DNA of 64,000 nt. It comes from Campylobacter peloridis LMG 23910. Lineage in GTDB: Bacteria > Campylobacterota > Campylobacteria > Campylobacterales > Campylobacteraceae. Made by a program: the position numbers and the translations under genes. Positions 16,506 to 25,521 of this stretch are shown here, one piece after another. The DNA lies in NCBI RefSeq assembly GCF_000816785.1, contig NZ_CP007766.1, positions 806,001-870,000 on the forward strand, given 5' to 3'. Positions within the stretch are counted from its first letter, which is position 1, and every line of letters starts with the position of its first letter. The notes beneath the pieces were generated by a model that was not told the DNA's origin, made no database searches, and saw only the letters and a list, made by a program, of their open reading frames with translations.

Positions 16506-17777
16506 TTACACCCTAGTTTGATTTAAAATATTATTTAATTTATCCATTACAGAATTTACATAAGAATTTATACTTTCATTGCTAGGAGAGTAGCCACTAG
16601 CTTTAGCTTGATTAAATTGATTATCAAACCAAGCCCCACCATAACCTATGCTTGAATTTTGCCAAGCAATATTATTTTCTTTGGCATAAATTTTAGAATC
16701 AAGCCAACCATCTTGAGCGTGTGCTTTTAAAATTTGTGCAAAATCGACTTTACCTGTCATAATATCATTTAAAGAGGCTAAAGAACCATCAAAACTTTCT
16801 TTTGCCATAGCTTCTTTAAATGCTTGAATTTTAGGATTGACTTTGGTATTTCCACCTTCTAAAATTGTTCCACCGCTAGATTTTAAAAAACTCATAAATA
16901 AAGCTTCTTTAGTATAGCTTCCATCTTCATTTTTTGGATAAACAGACATATCAGGATTAAAAGTATCTTTTGCTATATCGCTATCTAAAATTTGAGTTTC
17001 CATACTTTCAGGGGAAAAATCTAATTTTTTCAATCCTGTATTGATAGAATTTTGCATTCCTATGCTATCTATAGTATTGTATTGCTCTTGTGTATCATAA
17101 AAATTTGTTATAATTTGTTTATTTAAATTTTCTAAAGAAGCAAAATTGTTATTTGTGTCATAAATACTATAACCTTTTGGTAAAGAATTTAAATCTTCTA
17201 TACTAAAACTAGTTTTATTAGAATTTTCAAAACTATGATTTACGATTTGATCAAATTTAGAATAATATTGTCTTATAGTATCAGCCATATCTATGTTTGT
17301 ATAATAACCACCAGTTACACTCAAGGAAGTTTTACTTGATGTGCTAAAATAATTTTCCTCATTGTATCTATACAACTCATCTAAAGTAGATTTATGTATC
17401 TTAAAATCTTCAGGTAATCCCGCTGCTTTGTTAAAATCACTACCCATATAGCCACTAGAATCAACACTATAACCATAAGCCATAGAAGCAGGATTATTAG
17501 CTTGTCTATATTTTAAAGCATAAATAGAATTTTTAAAATCGCTTGATATATGATAATTAGGAGAATCGCTTTTAATACTATTTTGATTTAATATTGCTTC
17601 ATTGAGTGCTAATGTTTGAGTATTATTACTTTGAATTTCAATTAATTTACTAGCATTTTGTTTAACAAAAGTATTTGCAAAATTTGTTTTTGAACTTGTT
17701 TTATTTTCTTTATTTGCTTTTGTTTGTGAAATGATAGAACCATAAGAGGAATTATCATTTATACTAAATATACTCAT
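16506..17777 (-). CDS. Cj0814-type flagellum-dependent secreted protein
   Basis: A 423-residue, cysteine-free protein without a signal peptide. Its Ser/Asn-rich N-terminus (MSIFSINDNSS), Tyr-rich middle and C-terminal helix (NSVMDKLNNILN) fit the Campylobacter family I know as Cj0814-type flagellar-dependent secreted proteins; the assignment is from memory of the family, not a search. A perfect sigma-54 promoter lies 58-71 bases upstream and AAGGAA precedes the ATG. It is divergent from flgA. Expected to leave the cell through the flagellar export apparatus; role in host interaction unknown. Confidence 0.72.
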   Translation of the reverse strand: MSIFSINDNSSYGSIISQTKANKENKTSSKTNFANTFVKQNASKLIEIQSNNTQTLALNEAILNQNSIKSDSPNYHISSDFKNSIYALKYRQANNPASMAYGYSVDSSGYMGSDFNKAAGLPEDFKIHKSTLDELYRYNEENYFSTSSKTSLSVTGGYYTNIDMADTIRQYYSKFDQIVNHSFENSNKTSFSIEDLNSLPKGYSIYDTNNNFASLENLNKQIITNFYDTQEQYNTIDSIGMQNSINTGLKKLDFSPESMETQILDSDIAKDTFNPDMSVYPKNEDGSYTKEALFMSFLKSSGGTILEGGNTKVNPKIQAFKEAMAKESFDGSLASLNDIMTGKVDFAQILKAHAQDGWLDSKIYAKENNIAWQNSSIGYGGAWFDNQFNQAKASGYSPSNESINSYVNSVMDKLNNILNQTRV

Positions 17778-17834
17778 TATGCAATTCCTTAGATTTAGAT
17801 TTTGCCCTCAATCTTCAATCTTGCATTTTTACAA

Positions 17835-17848
17835 GCAAATTTTATTCC
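17835..17848 (-). promoter_or_regulatory. Sigma-54 promoter of the Cj0814-type gene
   Basis: On the - strand GGAATAAAATTTGC followed by TTG: GG-N10-GC with the Campylobacter-type TTGCTT end. The second such element within 2.6 kb, reading in the same direction as the one at 15287-15300. Confidence 0.8.
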
Positions 17849-17938
17849 GCTTATTTTAGAAATTTTCAACCAAATTCAAACTTTTTTTATGTATGATATG
17901 GCTAATTTTTTAATTTTATTGCATAAGGTTGATTATTT

Positions 17939-18601
17939 GTGAAAAATATCATATTGTTTTTATTTTTCTATACTTTAAGTTTTGCTTCAAATTTTGATGA
18001 AGTAAAATTAGCTTTAATTAAAGAATTTAAGACAAATTATCCGCAGTTAGAAATCATTTCTTTAGATCTTAACACTCAATCAAACTTACCTGCTGATTTT
18101 AATCAATACATTTTTTTAAAACTAGGTAATCATAATTTTGATAGAGCTGATGGCTTTGTAAAGGCTGAATTTAAAACTCCAGAGCAATTTAAAAAAAATA
18201 TATTTTTTAAGTATTTTTTAAAGGCAAAATTAGAAGTTTTACAAACCACACGCCCTATTTCGCGTAATGAAAATTTAAGTCCTGCTAGTTTTAAAATTTT
18301 AAAAATTCCTTTTGATAAAGCTCCGCAAGGTGTATTAAAAAAAGATGAAATTGCAAATTTAATCGCCAAAAGCAATATAAGAGAAAATATGATTTTAAAA
18401 TACAATATGTTTAAAACTAAAACTCTTATACAAAGAAATGATTCTGTTTATGGGATTATAAAAGATGGGGATTTAAGCATGATAATAGAATTAAAAGCTT
18501 TGCAAAGTGGGAATTTAAATCAAAGAATTCGCCTTAAAAATAAAGATGGAAAAGTCGTTCATGGTAAAGTTATTAGCAAAAATTATGTGGAGCTAAAATG
18601 A
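17939..18601 (+). CDS. flgA: Flagellar P-ring assembly chaperone FlgA
   Basis: Periplasmic chaperone for FlgI during P-ring assembly. The 220-residue protein has a signal peptide (residues 1-16, ending FAS) and the C-terminal SAF/ChapFlgA domain, with TTRPISRNENLSP-like and later RIRLKNKDGKVVHGKV segments typical of the family. The start is GTG with AAGG upstream; an ATG would lie inside the signal peptide. It heads a run of eight overlapping genes and overlaps ubiX by 4 bases. Confidence 0.9.
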   Translation: MKNIILFLFFYTLSFASNFDEVKLALIKEFKTNYPQLEIISLDLNTQSNLPADFNQYIFLKLGNHNFDRADGFVKAEFKTPEQFKKNIFFKYFLKAKLEVLQTTRPISRNENLSPASFKILKIPFDKAPQGVLKKDEIANLIAKSNIRENMILKYNMFKTKTLIQRNDSVYGIIKDGDLSMIIELKALQSGNLNQRIRLKNKDGKVVHGKVISKNYVELK

Positions 18602-19176
18602 GAAAAATTTTAGTTGGTATTAGTGGGGCTAGTTCTTGTGAACTTGGTTTTTTATTGTTAAAACATTTAAAAGAAAAAGGGCAAATTTATGCCATTGTGA
18701 GCAAAAATGCAAAAATAAGCTTTACAAAAGAAAATTCTCTTTTAGAAAATATAGACTTTTTGCAATACATAAAAGATAAATTTGAACTTGAACATGTAAA
18801 TTTTTTAGATAATGAAGACATTAGCCAAAGCGTTGCAAGCGGGTCTTTTGGCATAGAAACGACTTTTATCATACCTTGTTCGATTAATACTTTAGCAAAA
18901 ATTGCTTGTGGTATAAATGATACTTTACTCACAAGAGCTGCAGGAGTGGCTTTAAAAGAGCGTAAAAAACTCATACTTGGAGTAAGAGAAATGCCCTATT
19001 CTACTTTAAATTTAGAGCAAATGGCTAAACTTTCTAGCTATGGAGTTATCATCGCTCCTCCTGTAATGGCTAGTTATGCAAAAATTCAAAATTTAGACAA
19101 TTTAAAGGAATTTATTATAGGAAAATGGCTTGATCTAGCAAATATTGAGCATAATTTATACCAAAGGTGGCAATGA
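18598..19176 (+). CDS. ubiX: Flavin prenyltransferase UbiX
   Basis: Makes prenylated FMN, the cofactor of UbiD decarboxylases; its likely partner UbiD is at 37.9-39.7 kb. The 192 residues begin with GISGASS (7-13), the flavin-binding turn, and contain [11 protein letters not shown] and [13 protein letters not shown], the conserved UbiX segments with the phosphate-binding arginine and glutamate. It overlaps flgA and coaD by 4 bases each. In Campylobacter, which makes menaquinone by the futalosine route, it probably serves quinone decarboxylation. Confidence 0.92.
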   Translation: MRKILVGISGASSCELGFLLLKHLKEKGQIYAIVSKNAKISFTKENSLLENIDFLQYIKDKFELEHVNFLDNEDISQSVASGSFGIETTFIIPCSINTLAKIACGINDTLLTRAAGVALKERKKLILGVREMPYSTLNLEQMAKLSSYGVIIAPPVMASYAKIQNLDNLKEFIIGKWLDLANIEHNLYQRWQ

Positions 19177-19655
19177 TGGCTAGTTGTATATACCCAGGAA
19201 CATTTGATCCTATCACTAATGGGCATTTAGATGTAATCATTCGGGCTAGTAAGATGTTTGAAGAGGTTGTGGTTGCTATAGCTAAAAGTGATAATAAAAA
19301 TCCCATGTTTAGCTTAAAACAAAGAGAAAAAATGGCAAAAATTGCAATAAAAGATTTAAAAAATGTTAAAATTATCACTTTTGATAACTTGCTAGTTGAT
19401 CTTGCTAAAAATTTGCAAATAAATATCATCATAAGGGGTTTAAGAGCAGTGAGTGATTTTGAGTATGAATTACAACTTGGTTATGCAAATCACATGCTTT
19501 GGGAAGATTTTGAAACAATTTATCTTATGCCAAATTTAAAAAATTCTTTTATTTCAAGCTCCATAGTCAGATCAATTTGTTTGCATAATGGCGATGTAAG
19601 TAAGCTTGTGCCAAAAGAAATCATACCTTTGTTAAAGGAGAAAGATTGTATATAG
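19173..19655 (+). CDS. coaD: Phosphopantetheine adenylyltransferase
   Basis: Penultimate step of coenzyme A synthesis: 4'-phosphopantetheine plus ATP to dephospho-CoA. The start is ATG at 19173 (with AAGGTGG seven bases upstream, and overlapping the ubiX stop as ATGA) rather than an in-frame GTG six bases earlier. The 160-residue protein carries [12 protein letters not shown] with the nucleotidyltransferase TxGH motif, and the C-terminal ISSSIVR motif. It overlaps tmk by 10 bases. Confidence 0.95.
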   Translation: MMASCIYPGTFDPITNGHLDVIIRASKMFEEVVVAIAKSDNKNPMFSLKQREKMAKIAIKDLKNVKIITFDNLLVDLAKNLQINIIIRGLRAVSDFEYELQLGYANHMLWEDFETIYLMPNLKNSFISSSIVRSICLHNGDVSKLVPKEIIPLLKEKDCI

Positions 19656-20230
19656 CTTTTGAAGGGGTTGATTGTGTGGGTAAAAGCACGCAAATTATGT
19701 TATTACAAAAGTATTTTAGTGAGGCTGTTTTCACTAAAGAACCTGGTGGAAGCGAATTAGGTATAAATTTAAGAAAAATTCTATTAGAAAGTAAAATACA
19801 ATTTTCTAAAAAGGCTGAGCTTTTGCTTTTTTTAGCAGACAGAGCGAATTTAATTGATATGCATTTGGCACAAAATAAAAATAAACTCATTATTTCAGAT
19901 CGCAGTTTTATCTCTAATATGGCTTATGCAAAACTTGATTTTGATGAGAATATTTTATTTGAGTTAAATTCTTTTGCCACAGGTGGTTTTTTTCCGCAAA
20001 AGGTAGTTTTTTTATATGGTTCTAAAGAGCTTATCGCACAAAGGCTTTCTAAAAAAGATTTAGATAGTATTGAAAAAAGAGGGATTGAATATTTTTTAAA
20101 TATACAAAATGCTCTAGAGGAAACTTTAGAGTTTTTAAAAACTAAGATAGATATAAAAATTTTAAAATTAGACGCGTCTTTGAGTATTGAAAATTTACAT
20201 GAAAAAATTAAGGAATTTATAGATGATTAA
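19646..20230 (+). CDS. tmk: Thymidylate kinase
   Basis: Phosphorylates dTMP to dTDP. The start is a TTG inside the end of coaD, fixed by AAAGGAG six bases before it and by the protein beginning at once with the first strand and P-loop ([10 protein letters not shown], residues 6-15). DRSF near 90 (DR[YH] motif) and the lid Arg residues follow. At 194 residues it is slightly shorter than usual. It overlaps hisS by 8 bases. Confidence 0.94.
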   Translation: MYIAFEGVDCVGKSTQIMLLQKYFSEAVFTKEPGGSELGINLRKILLESKIQFSKKAELLLFLADRANLIDMHLAQNKNKLIISDRSFISNMAYAKLDFDENILFELNSFATGGFFPQKVVFLYGSKELIAQRLSKKDLDSIEKRGIEYFLNIQNALEETLEFLKTKIDIKILKLDASLSIENLHEKIKEFIDD

Positions 20231-21449
20231 TGCTTTAAAAGGAATGAAAGATTTACAAGATGATCAAGCAATGCTTTATGAAAAAGTAGTAAAAACTTGT
20301 GAAGAAGTAGCTAAAAACTATGGATTTAGTTTTATTAATTGTCCGCATTTAGAACTTACTAAGCTTTTCAAAAGAAGTGTTGGAGAAAGCTCTGATATAG
20401 TTGGTAAGGAAATGTATGAATTTATTGATAAAGCAGGCAATGAAGTATGTTTGAGGCCTGAAGGGACAGCTGGGGTGGTAAGATCATACATAGAAGCTAA
20501 AATGGACAAGGCTCAAAGTGTTAAAAGGTGGTTTTATCATGGCTCTATGTTTCGCTATGAAAGGCCACAAAAAGGAAGATTGCGTGAATTTCATCAATTT
20601 GGCGTAGAAAGCTTTGGTATAGCAAGTGTGTATGAGGATGCGAGTATTATTTTAATGCTAAATGAAATTTTTAAACGCTTAGAAATTCATACAAGTTTGA
20701 AGATCAATTCTTTAGGCTGTAAAGAATGTATGGGTGTATATAAAGAAAAACTCATAGCTTTTTTAAATTCTAAAGAAGGTTTTTGTGAAGATTGCTTAAG
20801 AAGAAAGGACTTAAATCCTATTAGAGTGCTTGATTGCAAAAATGATCATTGTCAAAGTTTAATCGAAAATGCGCCAAAACTAAGTGAAAATTTATGCCCA
20901 TGTTGCAAGAAAGATTATGAAAAATTACAAAAACTTTTAAAAGAAAATGATGTTGAGTTTGAATGTGATGAAAAATTAGTGCGTGGACTTGATTATTATT
21001 CTAAAAGTGCATTTGAGTTTGTTAGTGATGAAATCGGTGCAAAAGCTGCCGTAGCAGGTGGTGGAAGATATGATAGATTGATTGAATACTTAGATGGCAA
21101 AAGTGGCTATGGAGTGGGTTTTGCTATGGGTATAGAAAGGATTATGGCTATTTTAGAGCAAAAACAAAGTATAAAAGCAAGAGAAGGAATTTATCTTTGT
21201 GCTATGGATGAAGCTTATATAGATACTATTTTTAAACTAGCAAATACTTTAAGAAAAAAACATAAAGTATATTTAAGCTATGAAGCAAAAAAACTTGCAA
21301 AGCATTTAAACCAAGCAGATAATGCCAATGCTAAAATCTTTTTGTGTATAGGTGAAGATGAAATGCAAAAAGAAGAGATTTTTTATAAAAATTTAGAAAA
21401 TAAAGATACTAAAAATATAAAATTAGCAAATTTGGAGAATGAGTTATGA
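20223..21449 (+). CDS. hisS: Histidyl-tRNA synthetase
   Basis: Class II synthetase charging tRNA-His. In the 408 residues, motif 2 appears as FRYERPQKGRLREFHQFG, followed by the histidine-specific loops LVRGLDYYS and GGGRYD, then motif 3 (GFAMGIERI) and a C-terminal anticodon-binding domain. It overlaps tmk before and speA after (ATGA). Confidence 0.96.
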   Translation: MINALKGMKDLQDDQAMLYEKVVKTCEEVAKNYGFSFINCPHLELTKLFKRSVGESSDIVGKEMYEFIDKAGNEVCLRPEGTAGVVRSYIEAKMDKAQSVKRWFYHGSMFRYERPQKGRLREFHQFGVESFGIASVYEDASIILMLNEIFKRLEIHTSLKINSLGCKECMGVYKEKLIAFLNSKEGFCEDCLRRKDLNPIRVLDCKNDHCQSLIENAPKLSENLCPCCKKDYEKLQKLLKENDVEFECDEKLVRGLDYYSKSAFEFVSDEIGAKAAVAGGGRYDRLIEYLDGKSGYGVGFAMGIERIMAILEQKQSIKAREGIYLCAMDEAYIDTIFKLANTLRKKHKVYLSYEAKKLAKHLNQADNANAKIFLCIGEDEMQKEEIFYKNLENKDTKNIKLANLENEL

Positions 21450-23275
21450 TTGATTATGGTATTAATATTTGGGGTGCAAATAATTTTATTATCGAAAATG
21501 GCAAAGTATGTGTAAATCATGGTAAAAAACCTGCCATTATAGATATAGTAAATACTTTGCGTGATGATGGTTATAAGGGGCCATTGTTGCTTCGTTTTCC
21601 TCATTTAATCCATAAGCAAATTGAGCAAATTTATAATAAATTTGCTAAAGCAAAAAAAGAATTTAACTATAAAGGCTCTTTTAATGCTGTATATCCTTTA
21701 AAAGTTAATCAATATCCGGGTTTTGTAAAAAATTTAGTCAATCTAGGCAAAGAATACAACTATGGTTTAGAAGCAGGAAGCAAGGCCGAGCTTTTACTAG
21801 CCATGGCTTATAATAATGAAGGCGCTCCTATAACAGTTAATGGCTTTAAAGATAAAGAACTCATAAATATGGGTTTTATAGCTTGTGAAATGGGACATAA
21901 TATCACTTTAACTATGGAAGGGCTTAATGAGCTTGAAGCGATGATTGAAATTGCTAAAAATCGTTTTAAGCCAAAGCCAAATATAGGCTTAAGAGTGCGT
22001 TTGCATTCAGCTGGAGTAGGAATTTGGGCAAAAAGTGGTGGTATAAATTCAAAATTTGGTTTAACTTCTACTGAGCTTATAGAGGCTGTAAATCTTTTAA
22101 AAGCTAATAAGCTTTTAGAGCAATTTACTATGATACATTTTCATTTAGGCTCGCAAATAAATGAAATTCATCCTTTAAAAAAAGCCTTAAATGAAGCGGG
22201 TAATATCTACACTGAGCTTAGAAAAATGGGGGCAAAAAATTTAAAAGCTATTAATCTTGGTGGGGGGTTAGCGGTAGAATACTCTCAATTTAAAAACGAA
22301 ACAAGTAGAAATTACACTTTAAGCGAATATGCAAACGATGTTGTGTTTATTTTAAAAAGTATAGCAGAACAAAAGAAAGATTTAGAGCCTGATATTTTTA
22401 TAGAAAGTGGGCGTTTTGTAGCAGCTAATCATGCTGTTTTAGTAGCACCTGTTTTAGAACTTTTTTCCCAAGAATACACAGAAAGTAAGCTTTTATTAAA
22501 AGATAAAAATCCAAAACTTATCGATGAGCTTTATGATTTATATAAAAACATTAAAGCTTCTAATGCACTTGAGTATTTACATGATAGCATTGATCATATG
22601 GAGAGCATTTTAACCTTGTTTGATTTGGGTTATGTAGATTTGCAAGATCGCTCCAATAGTGAAATTTTAGTGCATTTGATTATGAGAAAAGCTATTTCTT
22701 TAGTGGGTGATCAAGCTGATTTATCAAGTTTGCAAAATGAAGTGCAAGAAAAATATTTGGTGAATTTTTCAGTATTTCAGTCTTTACCTGATTTTTGGGG
22801 TTTAGAGCAAAATTTTCCTATTATGCCGCTTGATAGACTCAATAAAAAGCCAACTAGAAGTGCAAGCATATGGGATATAACTTGCGATAGTGATGGAGAG
22901 ATTTCTTATTCTAAAGATAATCCTTTATTTTTACATGATATTGATGTAGAAGCTGAAGATTATTTTTTGGGATTTTTCCTAGTGGGAGCTTATCAAGAAG
23001 TGCTTGGTATGAAGCATAATCTTTTTACACATCCAACCGAAGCTTGTATAAGTATAAATGAAAAGGGTTTTGAAGTAGAAAGCGTGCTAGAAGCTCAATC
23101 TATTTTAGATACCTTAGAAGATCTTGATTATGATATTCATGCAATTATGGATAATATTAATGAAAAAATTTATGCTTCAAAACTTGTAAATGAAAATCAA
23201 AAAAAGCATATTTTAGGTGAAATTTATTTGTTTTTAAATGATAATGGATATTTAAAAAGCATAGGTTCTAAATGA
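21446..23275 (+). CDS. speA: Biosynthetic arginine decarboxylase
   Basis: PLP enzyme converting arginine to agmatine, the first step of the alternative spermidine route of epsilonproteobacteria. The 609 residues match the SpeA length; the PLP lysine lies in YPLKVNQYP (near residue 94), with HFHLGSQI and GGGLAVEYS forming the barrel and IWDITCDSDG the catalytic cysteine loop. A run of six G in the GGGLAV codons is conserved coding, not a long phase-variable tract. It overlaps hisS and cysE by 4 bases each. Confidence 0.94.
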   Translation: MIDYGINIWGANNFIIENGKVCVNHGKKPAIIDIVNTLRDDGYKGPLLLRFPHLIHKQIEQIYNKFAKAKKEFNYKGSFNAVYPLKVNQYPGFVKNLVNLGKEYNYGLEAGSKAELLLAMAYNNEGAPITVNGFKDKELINMGFIACEMGHNITLTMEGLNELEAMIEIAKNRFKPKPNIGLRVRLHSAGVGIWAKSGGINSKFGLTSTELIEAVNLLKANKLLEQFTMIHFHLGSQINEIHPLKKALNEAGNIYTELRKMGAKNLKAINLGGGLAVEYSQFKNETSRNYTLSEYANDVVFILKSIAEQKKDLEPDIFIESGRFVAANHAVLVAPVLELFSQEYTESKLLLKDKNPKLIDELYDLYKNIKASNALEYLHDSIDHMESILTLFDLGYVDLQDRSNSEILVHLIMRKAISLVGDQADLSSLQNEVQEKYLVNFSVFQSLPDFWGLEQNFPIMPLDRLNKKPTRSASIWDITCDSDGEISYSKDNPLFLHDIDVEAEDYFLGFFLVGAYQEVLGMKHNLFTHPTEACISINEKGFEVESVLEAQSILDTLEDLDYDIHAIMDNINEKIYASKLVNENQKKHILGEIYLFLNDNGYLKSIGSK

Positions 23276-23877
23276 GTATTTTTAAACTAATCAAAGAAGA
23301 TTTTTCTATGCCAAAACAAAAAGATCCTGCTTATAGATCTTGGGTGGAATTAGTTTTTAACTATCCTGGTGTTTGGGCTGTGGTAAATTATCGTTTTGCG
23401 CATTTTTTTTACCAAAAAGGTTTTAAAAAAATAGCAAGGATTATTAGTGGAATTTCACAATTTTTTACCGGAGTTGATTTGCACCCTGGTGCACATTTGG
23501 GTAGAAGAATATTTATAGATCATGCAAGTGGAGTTGTCGTTGGTGAGACTTCTATTATAGGTGATGATGTTTTGATTTATCAAGGTGTTACTTTGGGTGG
23601 AACAAGTTTGGATAAAAATGCCAAAAGGCATCCTACCATAGAAGATGGCGTGATTATAGGCTCTGGTGCTAAAATTTTAGGCAATATCACCATAGGTAAA
23701 AATGCTAAAATAGGCTCAAATGCAGTTGTATTGAAAGATGTTGGATCAAATTTAACTGCTATTGGTATACCTGCTTATATTAAAGAGCATGGCAGAATTG
23801 ATTATGAAGAAAAAATCGCTAAATTAGAAGCAAGACTTGCTATTTTAGAAGAAAAGCTAAATAAAGAGGATAAATGA
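23272..23877 (+). CDS. cysE: Serine O-acetyltransferase
   Basis: Makes O-acetylserine from serine and acetyl-CoA for cysteine synthesis. The 201-residue short form lacks the long N-terminal helical domain of E. coli CysE but keeps the left-handed parallel helix: hexapeptide repeats from about residue 65 with the catalytic DHASGVVVGET segment (His84) and VTLGGT loop, then a C-terminal coiled helix. It overlaps speA and murG by 4 bases. Confidence 0.93.
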   Translation: MSIFKLIKEDFSMPKQKDPAYRSWVELVFNYPGVWAVVNYRFAHFFYQKGFKKIARIISGISQFFTGVDLHPGAHLGRRIFIDHASGVVVGETSIIGDDVLIYQGVTLGGTSLDKNAKRHPTIEDGVIIGSGAKILGNITIGKNAKIGSNAVVLKDVGSNLTAIGIPAYIKEHGRIDYEEKIAKLEARLAILEEKLNKEDK

Positions 23878-24905
23878 TAGTAATTACAGGTGGAGGCACA
23901 GGAGGACATTTAGCTATAGCTAGATGTTTGTTACAAAGTGCTAAAAAACAAGGTATAGAATGTATTTACATAGGAAGTGAAAGTGGGCAAGATAAGCTTT
24001 GGTTTGAAAATGAAGATGGCTTTTATAAAAAATACTTTCTAAGTTCTCAAGGCGTTGTTAATAAAAAAGGCTTAGCTAAGATTCAATCATTTTTACATAT
24101 TTTAAAACTAGCAAGAAAAACAAAACAAATTTTAAAAGAACATAAGATTAAAGCAGTTTTTAGTGTAGGTGGATACAGCAGTGCTCCAGCTGCTTTTGGT
24201 GCTTTAATGGCAAATATTCCACTTTTAATTCATGAGCAAAATTCTAAAATGGGAAGTTTAAATTCTTTATTGAAACCTTTTTCTAAAGCTTTTTTCTCTG
24301 CTTTTGATGATCAAATTAATAAAGCAAATACTTTTTTTTGTCCTTATCCTATTAATGATATTTTTTCTCAAAAGGCAAGAATTAGAAGAGAGTTAAAAAA
24401 TATTATCTTTTTAGGTGGCTCACAAGGTGCTAAGTTTATAAATGATCTTGCTTTGGAAAATGCTTTATATTTTAAAGAAAAAGGTGTTAATATAATTCAT
24501 CAATGTGGTAAGAATGATTATGAAAGGTGTAAAAAAGCTTATGAAGAGTTAAAAATAGATATTGAGCTTTTTGATTTTGATAAAAATATCATAGATAAAA
24601 TCTCCAAAGCGGATTTAGCTATATCAAGATCAGGTGCAAGTAGTCTTTTTGAACTTAGTGCAAATTTACTTCCTTGTATTTTTATACCTTATCCATATGC
24701 AGCTAAAAATCATCAGTATTTTAACGCTTTGTATTTAAAAGAGCGTAATTTGTGTGAAATTTTATCTCAAAATGAAAAACATAAATTTTTAACTTTGATA
24801 GAAAATTTTTCACTTGAAGCAAAATCTTTAGCCTTGCAAGAATTAAAAAGTGAAAATGGTGCAGATTTTATGATAGAAAAAGCAAAGCAAATGGGGTTTA
24901 TTTAA
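23874..24905 (+). CDS. murG: UDP-GlcNAc transferase MurG
   Basis: Adds GlcNAc to lipid I to give lipid II on the inner face of the cytoplasmic membrane. The 343-residue GT28 protein has TGGGTGGHLA at 5-14, the membrane-facing first domain, HEQNSKMG, and the donor-site segments GGSQGA, SRSGASSLFE and KNHQYFNA. It is the last gene of the flgA-murG run and its stop overlaps the stop of the convergent yggS-like gene by 8 bases. Confidence 0.95.
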   Translation: MIVITGGGTGGHLAIARCLLQSAKKQGIECIYIGSESGQDKLWFENEDGFYKKYFLSSQGVVNKKGLAKIQSFLHILKLARKTKQILKEHKIKAVFSVGGYSSAPAAFGALMANIPLLIHEQNSKMGSLNSLLKPFSKAFFSAFDDQINKANTFFCPYPINDIFSQKARIRRELKNIIFLGGSQGAKFINDLALENALYFKEKGVNIIHQCGKNDYERCKKAYEELKIDIELFDFDKNIIDKISKADLAISRSGASSLFELSANLLPCIFIPYPYAAKNHQYFNALYLKERNLCEILSQNEKHKFLTLIENFSLEAKSLALQELKSENGADFMIEKAKQMGFI

Positions 24906-25515
24906 ACAAAATACTCCCCAAACGCACCATATTTGAGCCACATTTTATAGCTAGTTCAAAATCTCCACTCATACCCATAGAGCAAATTTTTGCCCCATGT
25001 TTTTGTAAATTTTCATAAATTTTAAAAGTTTGCTCAAAACTTTTTTGCACTTTTTTTTCATCCATAGAGCCTATGCACATAATGCCTGTTAAATTTAAAT
25101 TTTTACACTCTTCTTTTATTTGTAAATATTCCTCTATAGCCTTATTTTGCTCTATACCACTTTTAGAGCTTTCATTAGCAGTGTTAATTTCTAATAAAGT
25201 ATCTAGTTTATAATCAAGTCTTTTATCCACTGCTTTGGCGATTTTTAAACCATTACAAGATTGCCAAAGTAATGGTTTTTGTTTAATTAAAAGATTAATT
25301 TTGTTACTTTGAAGATTGCCTATAAAGTGCCATTTAATTTTTAAATCTTGAAGTTTTTCTTTTTTTAAAGCTAAAGCTTGGACTTGATTTTCTCCAAATT
25401 CTATAACACCTTGCATAAAAAGCTCTCGAATTTGTTCATCTTGGACATACTTGCTAGCTGCCACTAAACGCACATTTTGCTTTATAGTTTTTTCAAAAAT
25501 ACTTTCTAAATTCAT
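24898..25515 (-). CDS. YggS/PLPBP family PLP-homeostasis protein
   Basis: A 205-residue single-domain PLP protein of the YggS family, a fold-III barrel without known catalysis that keeps free PLP and amino-acid pools in balance. Lys22 in VAASKYV holds PLP; HFIGNLQSNK, MCIGSM and the late GMSGDFE-A-I-GS-MVRLGS segments are family signatures. It lies 6 bases after rpoN on the same strand and overlaps murG tail to tail. Confidence 0.92.
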   Translation of the reverse strand: MNLESIFEKTIKQNVRLVAASKYVQDEQIRELFMQGVIEFGENQVQALALKKEKLQDLKIKWHFIGNLQSNKINLLIKQKPLLWQSCNGLKIAKAVDKRLDYKLDTLLEINTANESSKSGIEQNKAIEEYLQIKEECKNLNLTGIMCIGSMDEKKVQKSFEQTFKIYENLQKHGAKICSMGMSGDFELAIKCGSNMVRLGSILFK

Positions 25516-25521
25516 TTTTTC

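Noticed and set aside
22258-22268. Run of six G in speA as a phase-variable tract
   Set aside because: It encodes the conserved GGGLAV segment, and Campylobacter contingency tracts are usually eight or more G; no such tract was seen in the window.
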